A stretch of DNA of 64,000 bases from Agrococcus sp. KRD186 (GCF_017168255.1 NZ_JABFAP010000001.1:2982904-3046903), one strand, 5' to 3'; shown: positions 45,686 to 53,742, counted from the first letter of the stretch. Numbers and translations: made by a program. Notes: generated by a model not told the origin, from the letters alone.

Positions 45686-45939
45686 GGGCCCGTCGCCTCA
45701 GCCAGCCGCCCGCCCGAGCGCAGTCGGTCGACGTACTGCTCGCCGTCTTCGTCACGGTCGGACCAGCCGCCGAATGCCGCGTCGATCGCTCGCAGATCCG
45801 CATCTGCGTCGTCGAGGGAGCCATAGGTGCGCGTGACCGCGTCGCGGATCAGCGCCGAGATCGATCGGCCTGTGCGCGCCGCCTCGGCGTCGAGCAGCTG
45901 ACGCTCTTCCGGGTGCAAGGAGATCTGCGTTCGGAGCAT
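45682..45939 (-). CDS. VapB-type ribbon-helix-helix antitoxin
   Basis: 85 aa. N-terminal ribbon-helix-helix MLRTQISLHPEERQLLDAEAARTGRSISALIRDAV; the C-terminal half is acidic and would bind the toxin. The ATG is 6 nt after a TAGCAT box that lies inside a perfect inverted repeat, so binding by the dimer would block its own promoter. Confidence 0.9.
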   Translation of the reverse strand: MLRTQISLHPEERQLLDAEAARTGRSISALIRDAVTRTYGSLDDADADLRAIDAAFGGWSDRDEDGEQYVDRLRSGGRLAEATGP

Positions 45940-45956
45940 GATGTAATGCTACATCA
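45939..45956. promoter_or_regulatory. VapB operator overlapping the promoter
   Basis: TGATGTA, ATGC, TACATCA: a perfect 7-bp inverted repeat. It contains the minus-strand -10 box TAGCAT (45946-45951), which is 6 nt before the antitoxin ATG. Confidence 0.75.
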
Positions 45957-46020
45957 CCTTATGCATCGACGACCGGAGAGTTCTCGGTCGCTCCGTGCGC
46001 GGGTGTGCGTGCTCCAGCCG

Positions 46021-46026
46021 TAGGCT
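46021..46026 (+). promoter_or_regulatory. -10 box, leaderless type, RimJ-like gene
   Basis: TAGGCT ends 6 nt before the GTG at 46033. Confidence 0.5.
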
Positions 46027-46032
46027 CGGACT

Positions 46033-46692
46033 GTGTTCGACACCGCCCCGCGCCTGAGTCACGGTGCGATCTCCGTGCGCGGCATCAAGCTGCGCGACGC
46101 GAAGACGCTCGAGACCGAGCTGCAGGTGAACCGGCCGTGGCTCGAGCGCTGGGAGGCGACGCTGCCCGGCTCGCGCCCCAGCGGCCGCTTCGACACGCGC
46201 TCGTCGATCCGCTCGCTGCTGGATGCCGACCGCGACGGCAGCGGCATGGCGATGGTGATCGAGGTCGACGGCGAGTTCGCCGGGCAGCTGAACGTCGCGA
46301 ACATCTCCGGCGGCGCGCTCGCCTCGTCGACCCTCGGCTACTGGATCGCGCGCCGCTTCGCCGGCAGGGGAGCGACCACCACGGCGGTCGCCCTGGTCAC
46401 CGACCACCTCATGCTCGGCCGCGGCCTGCACCGGGTGGAGATCTGCATCCGGCCCGAGAACATCGCCAGCCTGCGGGTGGTCGAGAAGCTCGGCTTCCGC
46501 TACGAGGGCTGCCGGCGCCGCTACATCCACATCGACGGCGACTGGCGCGACCACCTGTGCTTCGCGCTCGTGCGGGACGAGCTCGCCGAGCCCGTGCTCG
46601 AGCGCTACCTGGCCGGCCGGGTGCCGCCCTTCGACCGCTCGGTGTACCCGGGCGAGGTCGGCGGCGACCCTCGAGGTGCGACTTCAGCCTGA
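46033..46692 (+). CDS. RimJ/RimL-like GNAT acetyltransferase
   Basis: 219 aa. N-terminal part IKLRDAKTLETELQVNRPWLERWEATLPG; acetyl-CoA region GYWIARRFAGRGATTTAVALVTDHLM and HRVEICIRPENIASLRVVEKLGFRYEG are typical of ribosomal-protein N-acetyltransferases. The C-terminal WRDHLCFALVRDE is the family's last motif. It corresponds to the rimJ position (Rv0995) in the conserved actinobacterial cluster with the cyclo-ligase and mscL; here a flavoenzyme fusion and VapBC lie in between. Confidence 0.88.
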   Translation: MFDTAPRLSHGAISVRGIKLRDAKTLETELQVNRPWLERWEATLPGSRPSGRFDTRSSIRSLLDADRDGSGMAMVIEVDGEFAGQLNVANISGGALASSTLGYWIARRFAGRGATTTAVALVTDHLMLGRGLHRVEICIRPENIASLRVVEKLGFRYEGCRRRYIHIDGDWRDHLCFALVRDELAEPVLERYLAGRVPPFDRSVYPGEVGGDPRGATSA

Positions 46693-46742
46693 GGGTGAAC
46701 GAACCGCCGCAGTGCCTACTGTCGTCGGCGCCGTTCTCGCAC

Positions 46743-46748
46743 TACCGT
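46743..46748 (+). promoter_or_regulatory. -10 box, leaderless type, membrane protein gene
   Basis: TACCGT ends 7 nt before the ATG at 46756, favouring that start over GTG 46747. Confidence 0.4.
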
Positions 46749-46755
46749 GCAGGAC

Positions 46756-48030
46756 ATGCCAGAGTTCGCAGGTCTCGGGACGACACTCGTCCTCATCATC
46801 GCCGTCGTGCTCTGGGTCGCCTACCTGGTGCCGGTCTGGACCCGCAAGCGCGAGTACCTCGCGACCGAGCGCAATGCGATCCGCCTGCAGCAGACGCTCC
46901 GCATCATGGCCGAGTCGGCTGAGGCGCCCGAAGAGGTGCAGCTGGAGGCCGACGCCCGCACGATCGCCGTGCAGCAGAAGGCGGTCGCCAAGGAAGCTCG
47001 CCTCAAGCAGGCGATGGAGCACGCGAAGGCCGTCGCCCGCGCCCGCGAGCTCGACGAGCAGATCAAGGCGGTCGAGCGCGAGGTGCGCGCGGCCGTGAAG
47101 TCGACCGTCTCCCGCGCGCAGCGCCTGCGCCGCACCCGCCTGGCCTGCTTCGCGCTCGTCGTGCTCGGCTTCGTCGCCACCGCCGCCGGCGCGCTGGTGC
47201 CCGGCCTGCAGCTGCTGCTGGCCGTCGGCGCCGCGGTCGCCGTGCTGGGCATGGTCGGACTGGTGGGGGTCAACTCGTCGTCGGCGCGGATGCGTCGGGT
47301 CGCCGAGGCGACGGCGCCGCGCGTTCGCGATCTGGTCGAGGCGCGCGAGGTCGCCGCGCACGCGGTCGCGACCGAGACTCGCATGGCCGAGCAGGTGGTG
47401 GCGCGGCAGTCGCAGCGCGCTGACGCGAGCGCCGCTTCGAGCGACGGCGCTGCGCTGCAGACCGAGGAGGTGCTCGCCTCGCGCGCCTGGACGCCGCGCT
47501 CGGTGCCCGAGCAGCGGCTGCGCGTGCAGTACGAGCCGGCGCGCCACCCGAGCGATGATCTGCTGGCACGGGCGAAGGCGCAGCTGGCGGAGGATCGCCG
47601 CGCCATCTCCGGCCCCATCGCTCGCGTGACCCGCCTCGAGGCCAGCTTCGATGAGATCATCGACGGCGGCGAAGCGGCCTCGCTCACCGAGTCGGAGCGC
47701 CGCATGTCGCCGACGGAGCCGGCCCCGCCGATCCGCGAGGTGCACCGGGAGCGCGCGGTCGCGGCCGCCGATGCGCTCGATGTCACCCGCGCCGATGCGC
47801 TCGATGTCACCCGCGCCGATGCGCCGATCCAGACCGAGACCGACGAGCACATGATCTTCGCACGCGACGAGCGCACGCCCGCGGCGCGCGCCACCGACCG
47901 CACGCCCGCGGCGCAGGTCGCCGAGCCGGTCCCCGCCGCCCCCGGCTCGAAGTTCGCCGCGATGGGACTCGTCGACGACGACCTCGGCGGCATGGACGTG
48001 CACGAGGCATTCCTCCGCCGCGTCGGCTGA
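46756..48030 (+). CDS. Membrane protein with long cytoplasmic tail (Rv0996-like position)
   Basis: 424 aa, function unknown. One N-terminal helix (about 8-28), a long charged helical segment (30-125), two adjacent helices (about 130-175), and then about 250 mostly disordered residues. A 24-bp perfect repeat (47767-47790, 47791-47814) duplicates ADALDVTR, and RTPAA is also repeated nearby. It follows the RimJ-like gene as Rv0996 follows Rv0995 in M. tuberculosis. A large hairpin follows the stop. Confidence 0.75.
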   Translation: MPEFAGLGTTLVLIIAVVLWVAYLVPVWTRKREYLATERNAIRLQQTLRIMAESAEAPEEVQLEADARTIAVQQKAVAKEARLKQAMEHAKAVARARELDEQIKAVEREVRAAVKSTVSRAQRLRRTRLACFALVVLGFVATAAGALVPGLQLLLAVGAAVAVLGMVGLVGVNSSSARMRRVAEATAPRVRDLVEAREVAAHAVATETRMAEQVVARQSQRADASAASSDGAALQTEEVLASRAWTPRSVPEQRLRVQYEPARHPSDDLLARAKAQLAEDRRAISGPIARVTRLEASFDEIIDGGEAASLTESERRMSPTEPAPPIREVHRERAVAAADALDVTRADALDVTRADAPIQTETDEHMIFARDERTPAARATDRTPAAQVAEPVPAAPGSKFAAMGLVDDDLGGMDVHEAFLRRVG

Positions 48031-48041
48031 GCCGCGCGGAT

Positions 48042-48104
48042 CTCAACGTGTCAGGTGCTCGCTCGCCGCACTGAGTGCGGCGAAGCACCACCTCACACGT
48101 TGAG
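48042..48104 (+). terminator. Long interrupted hairpin after the membrane protein gene
   Basis: Three nested stems: CTCAACGTGT with ACACGTTGAG (10 bp), GGTGCT with AGCACC, and CGCCGCA with TGCGGCG around a 5-nt loop. It starts 11 bp after the stop and ends before the tRNA-Ala gene. Confidence 0.75.
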
Positions 48105-48164
48105 CCAGTCGCGCGACAGTCGATTTCGCGCCGGACGGCGCGATCCGATAGCATTTCCCGGTCC

Positions 48165-48237
48165 GGGCCCATGGCGCAGTTGGTAGCGCGCCTCGTTCGC
48201 ATCGAGGAGGTCGGGGGTTCGAATCCCCCTGGGTCCA
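48165..48237 (+). tRNA. tRNA-Ala (anticodon CGC)
   Basis: Acceptor GGGCCCA pairs with TGGGTCC; the anticodon stem CCTCG/CGAGG encloses loop TTCGCAT with CGC at 48198-48200; the T-arm contains TTCGAAT. No CCA is encoded. GATAGCATT about 10-15 nt upstream is a plausible -10 region. Confidence 0.95.
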
Positions 48238-48338
48238 CGTTCGGAAGGCCTCGCCTCGGCGGGGCTTTCCTCGTCTCATCGCTGAGCCGTCGAAGCCGAG
48301 CGGGTGCACGCGACCCGGCCCGTCTGCGCGGGCGCTCG

Positions 48339-48344
48339 TACGAT
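48339..48344 (+). promoter_or_regulatory. -10 box, leaderless type, OsmC-like gene
   Basis: TACGAT ends 6 nt before the ATG at 48351. Confidence 0.5.
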
Positions 48345-48350
48345 GTCCCC

Positions 48351-48791
48351 ATGAGCACGCAGCCCACGCCCCTGCACATCGAGCGCACCGCGCCGAAGAC
48401 CTACGTCGGGCGCAACGCGCGCGGCGCCGAGGTGGCGATCGGCAGTGGCAGCGCCGACGGCGTGTTCTCGCCGGGCGAGCTGCTCGCCGTGGCGCTCGCC
48501 GCCTGCGGGATCCTCTCCGCCGACCACACGATCGCGAGCAAGCTCGGCGACGACTTTGCCGCGACGGTCGACATCGAGCAGCGGAAGCACGCCGAGGAGG
48601 ATCGCTACGACCTGATCGCGTCGACGATCCGCGCGAACCTCGGCGCCCTCGATGAGTCGCACGTCGCGGCGCTCGCCGAGCGTGCGGAGCGCGCGATCGA
48701 CCGGCTCTGCACCGTCGGCCACACGGTCGACGAGGGCACCGAGCACCCGGTGGTCCTGCAGCACGACGAAGCGCTGCCGCAACGGGTCTGA
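48351..48791 (+). CDS. OsmC/Ohr-family protein
   Basis: 146 aa. Fold signature SPGELLAVALAACGILSADHTIASK with the first reactive Cys in AACGI; the second Cys is in RLCTVGHTV. The pair would reduce organic or fatty-acid hydroperoxides, as in OsmC/Ohr, in the cytoplasm. The early GRNARGAEVAIGSG matches the family beta-sheet. Convergent with the ParE-like gene, 29 bp apart. Confidence 0.88.
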   Translation: MSTQPTPLHIERTAPKTYVGRNARGAEVAIGSGSADGVFSPGELLAVALAACGILSADHTIASKLGDDFAATVDIEQRKHAEEDRYDLIASTIRANLGALDESHVAALAERAERAIDRLCTVGHTVDEGTEHPVVLQHDEALPQRV

Positions 48792-48820
48792 GCTGCGGCG
48801 ATGCGCGACCGTGCCGCGAC

Positions 48821-49174
48821 TCAACGCATTCGCTGCGTTGGCAGATCCATCGCGTCGTGCGGCACGCGCAGCACCTGGATCACCTCGCCATCCTGCCGGT
48901 AGACGATGAAATGGCGCGGGCGTGCGATCTTGCGCGCGCCGTCCCCGACCGCCGTTCGACTCGACGTCAGATGAAGGCTCCGGATGCCGCGTCCAAGTTC
49001 GGAGCGCTCGCGCGACCCGGGTCTGTCCGGATCCTCTTGGATGCTGCGGATTGCTGCGTCGAGCAGCGCTTCATAGCCGTTGCGGATCGCTCCGCCGAAC
49101 TGAGACGCGGACCACTCGAGGATGTCGTCGATATCCGACTCGGCCTCTGGGGCGAGTTCGAGTGGGAAGGTCAC
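48821..49174 (-). CDS. ParE/RelE-family toxin
   Basis: 117 aa. LAPEAESDIDDILEWSASQFG is the N-terminal helix pair of the family, and ARPRHFIVYRQDGEVIQVLRVPHDAMD the C-terminal strands with the usual RxxH. It is slightly longer than average, with an insert near 65-80. ATGA overlap with the antitoxin gene. ParE members poison gyrase and RelE members cut mRNA; which applies here is not clear. Confidence 0.88.
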   Translation of the reverse strand: MTFPLELAPEAESDIDDILEWSASQFGGAIRNGYEALLDAAIRSIQEDPDRPGSRERSELGRGIRSLHLTSSRTAVGDGARKIARPRHFIVYRQDGEVIQVLRVPHDAMDLPTQRMR

Positions 49175-49440
49175 CGCGAACGCGCAGCGGCCCGCTCGGT
49201 TGCCAGCCTTCCTCGATCTCGCAAGTACTCCCGCAGCTCTCCAGTAGGGACAGCGATGCGTTCGCCTGCATGGAGACTCGTTGCCGCCGCATCGACCGCA
49301 GAGCGGAGCGCCGCCAATCGCACCTCGTTAGAGACGTCGTCGGCATCCAGGGTCGACAGCAGTTCCTGTGCGACTTCGGCTCGTTCAGTACGCGAGAGCG
49401 ACTTGGCCGCCTCGAGCACTTTCGCCGCGTTTCGGGTCAT
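49171..49440 (-). CDS. Antitoxin of the ParDE-like module
   Basis: 89 aa. Helical, with KVLEAAKSLSRTERAEVAQELLSTLDAD, typical of addiction-module antitoxins that pair with RelE/ParE toxins. The ATG is 6 nt after TACACT (49447-49452), and the palindrome ACTCGAGT (49442-49449) lies between, a possible operator. Confidence 0.85.
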   Translation of the reverse strand: MTRNAAKVLEAAKSLSRTERAEVAQELLSTLDADDVSNEVRLAALRSAVDAAATSLHAGERIAVPTGELREYLRDRGRLATERAAARSR

Positions 49441-49441
49441 G

Positions 49442-49452
49442 ACTCGAGTGTA
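49442..49452. promoter_or_regulatory. Promoter and small palindrome of the ParDE-like module
   Basis: Palindrome ACTCGAGT overlaps the minus-strand box TACACT next to the antitoxin start. Confidence 0.4.
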
Positions 49453-49524
49453 CGGCGCGTAGCGGTCGCCGTCGGAGGCTCTCCACAGGGGTGCGGCCCG
49501 CCGCTCACCGCGCCCCGGCGCGCG

Positions 49525-50370
49525 TCAGGCGCGCCGATAGCGCAGCAGCAGCTCGTCGCCCGAGCGCAGCACCGAGGCGAGAGCCATGCCGGTCGGCGCG
49601 GCGAGGGGGCTGTGCGCGATGCGGCGCGCGTCGCCGGCCTCGAGCGTCGGCGAGAGCGTGAGGCACAGCTCGTCAACCGCTCCGCCAGCGACGAACGCGC
49701 CGAACAGGCTCGGGCCGCCCTCGGCATGGATGCGCGGCAGCCCCCACGCGGCGAGCTCGTCGCGCAGCCGCTGCGGGTCGGCCTCGGTCTCGCCCACGTC
49801 GACGACATCCGCGACAACTGCAAGCGCGGCGCGACGCGACGCGGGAGCGGTGGCGACCGTGCAGACGATCGGCCGCACCGGCGCATCCGTGAACACTGAC
49901 GAGGCCGGGTCGAGGTTGAGCGTGCGCGTGACGAGCACGAACACCGGCTGCGCGGGCAGCCCGCGCGTCACCCGCCATGCGACCGCCGCATTGTCGAGCC
50001 GCATCGCCCCGTAGCCCTCGGCGCGCACCGTGCCCGCGCCGACGAGCACCGCATCCGCACCCCACCGCAGCAGCTCGAAGACGCGCCGGTCGGCGGCGTC
50101 GCCCAGCCCGCCCGAGCGACCCTGGCGCGTCGCCGCGCCGTCGAGGCTGGCGATGAAGTTCATGCGCAGCCACGGCCCCTCGCCCGGGAAGGCGTAGGCC
50201 TCGAGCAGCGCCTCGTCGTCGAGGTCCGCCGCGGGTTCGGGCCACAGCCGGTCGATGCGGGCGGATGCGTCGGCCGACGCGGTCACGTCGGCTGCGGTCA
50301 CGTCAGCCAACACGTCGGTCGAGTCTGCCGCGTCTGGTGCCACAGCGTCGGGTGCCGGCGCCTCGCTCAC
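49525..50370 (-). CDS. RibD C-terminal-domain reductase, Rv2671-like (pyrimidine or dihydrofolate reductase type)
   Basis: 281 aa. The first 50 residues are Ala/Asp/Thr-rich. The reductase domain follows: GPWLRMNFIASLDGAATRQGRSGGLG, VFELLRWGADAVLVGAGTVRAEGYG and LPRIHAEGGPSLFGAFVAGGAVDELCLTLSP. From memory it resembles M. tuberculosis Rv2671, which can act as an alternative dihydrofolate reductase, more than riboflavin-pathway RibD, and it has no deaminase domain. GTG overlaps the upstream stop (GTGA). Coupling to a FolP2-type gene supports a folate or pterin role; this is inference. Confidence 0.85.
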   Translation of the reverse strand: MSEAPAPDAVAPDAADSTDVLADVTAADVTASADASARIDRLWPEPAADLDDEALLEAYAFPGEGPWLRMNFIASLDGAATRQGRSGGLGDAADRRVFELLRWGADAVLVGAGTVRAEGYGAMRLDNAAVAWRVTRGLPAQPVFVLVTRTLNLDPASSVFTDAPVRPIVCTVATAPASRRAALAVVADVVDVGETEADPQRLRDELAAWGLPRIHAEGGPSLFGAFVAGGAVDELCLTLSPTLEAGDARRIAHSPLAAPTGMALASVLRSGDELLLRYRRA

Positions 50371-51305
50371 ACGTTCCTCGTCGGGTGGCAGTTGTGCTCG
50401 AGCCTGACGGGGGCGCGCATGCCGAGGATCGCCTCGGTCATCCGCACCGCATCCACCGTCGCCTCGACGTCGTGCATGCGCACGATCCTGGCGCCGGCGA
50501 GGATGCACGCGGTCATCGCCGCGAGCGAGCCGGGCAGCCGCTGCTCCTTCGGCCGGTCGATCGATTCGCCGATGAAGTCCTTGTTCGAGACCGCCACGAG
50601 CAGCGGCAGCCCGAGCCCGGCGATCTCGCCGAGCCGCCGCGTGAGCTCGAGCGAGTGCAGGGTGTTCTTGTCGAGGTCGTGGCCCGGGTCGATGATGATG
50701 CGCTCGCGCGGGATGCCCGCGGCCTCGGCGTGACGGATGCGCTCCTCGAGGAACGCGCGCACGTCGCCGACGACGTCGTCGAAGCGGGCGGCCGGCTTCT
50801 CGACCCGCGGCGGGCCGACCGAGTGCGTGATCACCACGTGCGCGTCGGAGCCGGCGATCACCGCTGCCATGTCAGGATCGCCCAGTCCGCTGGTGTCGTT
50901 GACGACCGCTGCGCCGGCGGCGATCGCGGCGCGCGCGACGGCCGCGCGGTTCGTGTCGACCGAGATGACGACGTCCGGCGCGGCGGCGAGCACCGCCTCG
51001 ATCACCGGCACGACCCGCTCGATCTCGGCCGCGGTCGTCACCTCCGGCCCGCGGCCGAAGGGCACGCCGCCGATGTCGATCCAGTCGGCGCCCAGCTCGA
51101 CCGCGCGCAGCGCGTGGCCGACGGCGTGGTCGAGCGCGAAGGTCGCGCCGCGGTCGAAGAACGAGTCGGGCGTGCGGTTCACTACCGCCATCACCGCGAC
51201 CTGCCGCTCGAAGTCGAACTCGCGGGCGCCGATGCGTCGCGTGGTCGCGGTGCTTCGTTCGGCGACCGGTGGCGCGAGCGTCTGCAGGGCGGGCTCGGCG
51301 GTCAC
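50367..51305 (-). CDS. folP2: FolP2-type dihydropteroate synthase-like protein
   Basis: 312 aa TIM-barrel pterin-binding protein. The motifs deviate from catalytic FolP in the way known for mycobacterial FolP2 (Rv1207): MAVVNRTPDSFFDRG where FolP has NVTPDSFSDGG, WIDIGGVPFGRGPE instead of IDVGGESTRPG, and DPGHDLDKNTLHS instead of DPGIGFGKT. Mycobacterial FolP2 has been reported to lack dihydropteroate synthase activity, so classical activity is doubtful. The middle gene of an overlapping three-gene set with a FAD reductase and a RibD-type reductase. The symbol follows the subfamily. Confidence 0.85.
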   Translation of the reverse strand: MTAEPALQTLAPPVAERSTATTRRIGAREFDFERQVAVMAVVNRTPDSFFDRGATFALDHAVGHALRAVELGADWIDIGGVPFGRGPEVTTAAEIERVVPVIEAVLAAAPDVVISVDTNRAAVARAAIAAGAAVVNDTSGLGDPDMAAVIAGSDAHVVITHSVGPPRVEKPAARFDDVVGDVRAFLEERIRHAEAAGIPRERIIIDPGHDLDKNTLHSLELTRRLGEIAGLGLPLLVAVSNKDFIGESIDRPKEQRLPGSLAAMTACILAGARIVRMHDVEATVDAVRMTEAILGMRAPVRLEHNCHPTRNV

Positions 51306-52576
51306 TGCGCGGCCCCGCTGTCCACGGGCGCCGGTTCGGTGGACACCGATTCGGTGGACGCCGGTTCGGTGGACACCGATTCGGCGGACACTGGTTCGGC
51401 GGTGACCGCTCGGCGGCTGCCGATGCTGTCGCGGATCACCTCGGATGCGTCCCAGTCGTTCACGTGCATCGCGGCGACGACCGCGTCACCACGCACCCAG
51501 AAGGCCCGGAACGCGTCGCCGTGCAGCGCATCCGTCTCTCCTTCGATGTCGACGCGGTCGTAGCCGTCGGGGCCTGGGCTGCCGACGTACTCCATGCCGA
51601 GGTCGTACTGGTCGGTGAAGAAGTAGGGGAGGCGCTCGTAGGGCGTGTCGGTGCCGGCGAGCGTGCGGGCGACGGCCTTGCCCTGCTCGATGGCGGTGTC
51701 CCAGTGCTCGACGCGGATGCGCACGGCCAGCACGGGGTGGTCGTGGTTGGCGATGTCGCCGATGGCGAAGATGCGCGGATCGCTCGTGCGCAGGCTGGCG
51801 TCGACGAGCACGCCGCCGCCCTGCTCGCGGGTGGCGAGCTCGAGCCCGGCGGCCTCGGCGAGCGCGATGTCGGGGGTGACGCCGATGGCGGCGATGCGCA
51901 CGTCGGCGCTCTTGAGGTCGTCGGCCGTGACCTGCGTGCTCATGCGCAGGTCGACGCCGTGGCCGCGGTGCAGGTCGGCGAAGACGGCGCCGATCTCGGC
52001 GCCGAGCACGCGCTCGAGCGGCACGGCGGCCTGCTCGAAGACGGTCACCTCGCTGCCGGCCTCACGAGCGGCGGCGGCCACCTCGAGGCCGATCCAGCCG
52101 GCGCCGACGATCGCGACCTTCGTGCCGGCGTGGAAGGCCTCCTTGAGGCGGGTGCTGTCTTCTCTGGAGCGCAGCGTCAGGAACTCGCCGACGCCGTCCA
52201 TGTGCAGCGGGCGCGAGGAGGCGCCGGTGGCGAGGAGCAGCTGCTCGTAGGGGATCTCGGTGCTCTGGCCGCCGCCCGTGCTCTCGCCGCCGCTCGCCGG
52301 CTCGACGTGCACCACGCGGCGCTCGCGGTCGATCGCGGTGGCGCGGGTGCCCAGGCGCAGGTCGATGTCGTGCTCGGCATACCAGGGCTCGGGGTGCACG
52401 AGCGCCTTCTCGAACGCGTCGTTGCCCAGCAGGTAGCCCTTCGACAGCGGCGGCCGCTCGTAAGGCGGGGTGGTCTCGGCTCCGATCAGCACGATCTCGC
52501 CCTCGTAGCCCTGCTCGCGCAGCTCGGTGGCGGCGGTCGCGCCCGCCAGCCCCGCGCCGATGATGACGATGCTCAT
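51302..52576 (-). CDS. FAD-dependent ferredoxin/rubredoxin-reductase-type oxidoreductase
   Basis: 424 aa. FAD site IVIIGAGLAGATAATELREQGYEG at the N-terminus, NAD(P)H site VAIVGAGWIGLEVAAAAREAG near 150, and the second FAD motif IFAIGDIANHDHP near 275. It resembles the reductases that feed electrons to ferredoxins of P450s or Rieske oxygenases. The last 35 residues are a repeated Thr-Glu-Ser/Pro-Val/Ala-Ser tail encoded by a 15/30-bp minisatellite. The stop overlaps the folP2 start (ATGA). Confidence 0.92.
   Translation of the reverse strand: MSIVIIGAGLAGATAATELREQGYEGEIVLIGAETTPPYERPPLSKGYLLGNDAFEKALVHPEPWYAEHDIDLRLGTRATAIDRERRVVHVEPASGGESTGGGQSTEIPYEQLLLATGASSRPLHMDGVGEFLTLRSREDSTRLKEAFHAGTKVAIVGAGWIGLEVAAAAREAGSEVTVFEQAAVPLERVLGAEIGAVFADLHRGHGVDLRMSTQVTADDLKSADVRIAAIGVTPDIALAEAAGLELATREQGGGVLVDASLRTSDPRIFAIGDIANHDHPVLAVRIRVEHWDTAIEQGKAVARTLAGTDTPYERLPYFFTDQYDLGMEYVGSPGPDGYDRVDIEGETDALHGDAFRAFWVRGDAVVAAMHVNDWDASEVIRDSIGSRRAVTAEPVSAESVSTEPASTESVSTEPAPVDSGAAQ
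51331..51408. repeat. 30-bp (2 x 15) minisatellite in the FAD reductase gene
   Basis: Two units of 30 bp start at 51331 and 51361, each with two 15-bp halves built on TTCGGTGGACRCC, plus a partial third unit. In frame; each 15 bp adds five residues to the C-terminal tail. Confidence 0.85.
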
Positions 52577-52737
52577 GTCGGTGACCCTTCGTTGAGACCC
52601 CTGCTGCTCTGATTGAACACCCGCCGGTTTCTTTCGTCAATCAAGATGTCAGTTAGAATATCGGCGAATCTGGTTGCGCGCACGGGCAAGGGGCGCGGCG
52701 AGCGATGTGGGCTGCATGCAACGCGTCGAGCGGCCGC

Positions 52738-53124
52738 CTATGCGCTCTCGGCTGCCTCAAGCAGCGCGAGGTGAGCTCGCCGGGCGGCGTCGACGTCGGC
52801 GCGCGACGCTGGATTGGCTGAGTAGCCAGCTTTGGACTTCAGGCTGAGCAGTCGCGAGAGGTGCTTCGAAGCGTCGGCATCCGCGCGCTTGAGCAGCGCG
52901 ACTGCTTCCTGATGGGCACCGCTCGCCTGATACGCGCCCAAGCGTCGGATGCACACGACGTCTGCGGCAGCGATGCCCGAGTGCACGGCCGTCGTTACGT
53001 AGGCGTCAGGGAGATCTGCGGAGCCGGTTGTGTCGTCGTAGAACAAGGCTGCGGCATCAGCGAACTGTCGCGCTTTGGCCATCCGAGCGGTCGCGTCCGC
53101 TTGGCTGCCGGGGCGCGGCGTCAC
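52738..53124 (-). CDS. HEPN-domain protein, partner of the winged-helix MNT gene
   Basis: 128 aa. HEPN helical pattern: KARQFADAAALFYDD, then DAYVTTAVHSGIAAADVVCIRRLG and HQEAVALLKR. A clear RX4-6H catalytic motif is not seen, so it may be the substrate-binding rather than RNase-active type. GTG overlaps the MNT stop (GTGA). Together with that gene it forms a second MNT/HEPN module in this window. Confidence 0.8.
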   Translation of the reverse strand: MTPRPGSQADATARMAKARQFADAAALFYDDTTGSADLPDAYVTTAVHSGIAAADVVCIRRLGAYQASGAHQEAVALLKRADADASKHLSRLLSLKSKAGYSANPASRADVDAARRAHLALLEAAESA

Positions 53125-53735
53125 CGCGCAACCGCCAGTCGGCGCAGCGCCGTCGTGTCGCCGAAGACGGGGACGCCGTCGCGCAGGATGTCATCGATGA
53201 CGGGCTCTGGGTGCCCATTGGCGCGCGCCTCGTCCACGGCGGTCTCAAACACCTGAGCATCGTTGCCGGTCCACTTGGTGATGTCCTCCAGCAGCTGCGC
53301 GACCTGCATGTCCCAGAGCGGGGTGAGGGGCCGGTCTCGAAGGATGAAGAGGTCGATGTCAGAGCCGGGGAGCATCTCTCCGCGCGCGGCAGAGCCGAAG
53401 AGCGCTGCGTAGACGGGCGGTTCGCTCCACGATTCGATCGCAGCCCGGATGCGGCGGCTCAGGATGCGGGACAGATCGGCGAGCTCGACGATCGCTGCCG
53501 CAGCGAGATGCTCGCGATTCAGCGCGTAGACGCGTGCGCGCCCGATGGACTGCTGGTGGACGATGCCCTGCTCGACAAGCCTTGACATTGCCTGCCTGAT
53601 GCCCTCGGGCGAACGGCTCTGGATGATGCTCGCCAGGGTCGGGATGGTGAACTGCTGCTCGGCGCGCGCGAGCACGGTCAGCACATCGCCGTCGACGGTC
53701 GGCGTGATCACCTTCATCGGGGACTGCAGTTGCAT
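53121..53735 (-). CDS. Winged-helix plus minimal nucleotidyltransferase (MNT) protein, antitoxin-type
   Basis: 204 aa. Residues 10-75 form a winged helix (TLASIIQSRSPEGIRQAMSRLVEQGIVHQQ with a wing RVYALNRE). The nucleotidyltransferase domain holds GSAARGEMLPGSDIDLFIL (GS-x10-DxD) near residue 115. Likely DNA-binding antitoxin for the overlapping HEPN gene. The promoter region carries a 9-bp perfect inverted repeat just upstream. GGGAG precedes the ATG; a second Met six codons later is an alternative start. Confidence 0.85.
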   Translation of the reverse strand: MQLQSPMKVITPTVDGDVLTVLARAEQQFTIPTLASIIQSRSPEGIRQAMSRLVEQGIVHQQSIGRARVYALNREHLAAAAIVELADLSRILSRRIRAAIESWSEPPVYAALFGSAARGEMLPGSDIDLFILRDRPLTPLWDMQVAQLLEDITKWTGNDAQVFETAVDEARANGHPEPVIDDILRDGVPVFGDTTALRRLAVAR

Positions 53736-53742
53736 CGTCACT

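Noticed and set aside
48821..49440. Extended plus-strand open frame across the ParDE-like genes
   Set aside because: No motif; both minus-strand frames match toxin and antitoxin patterns with an ATGA overlap.
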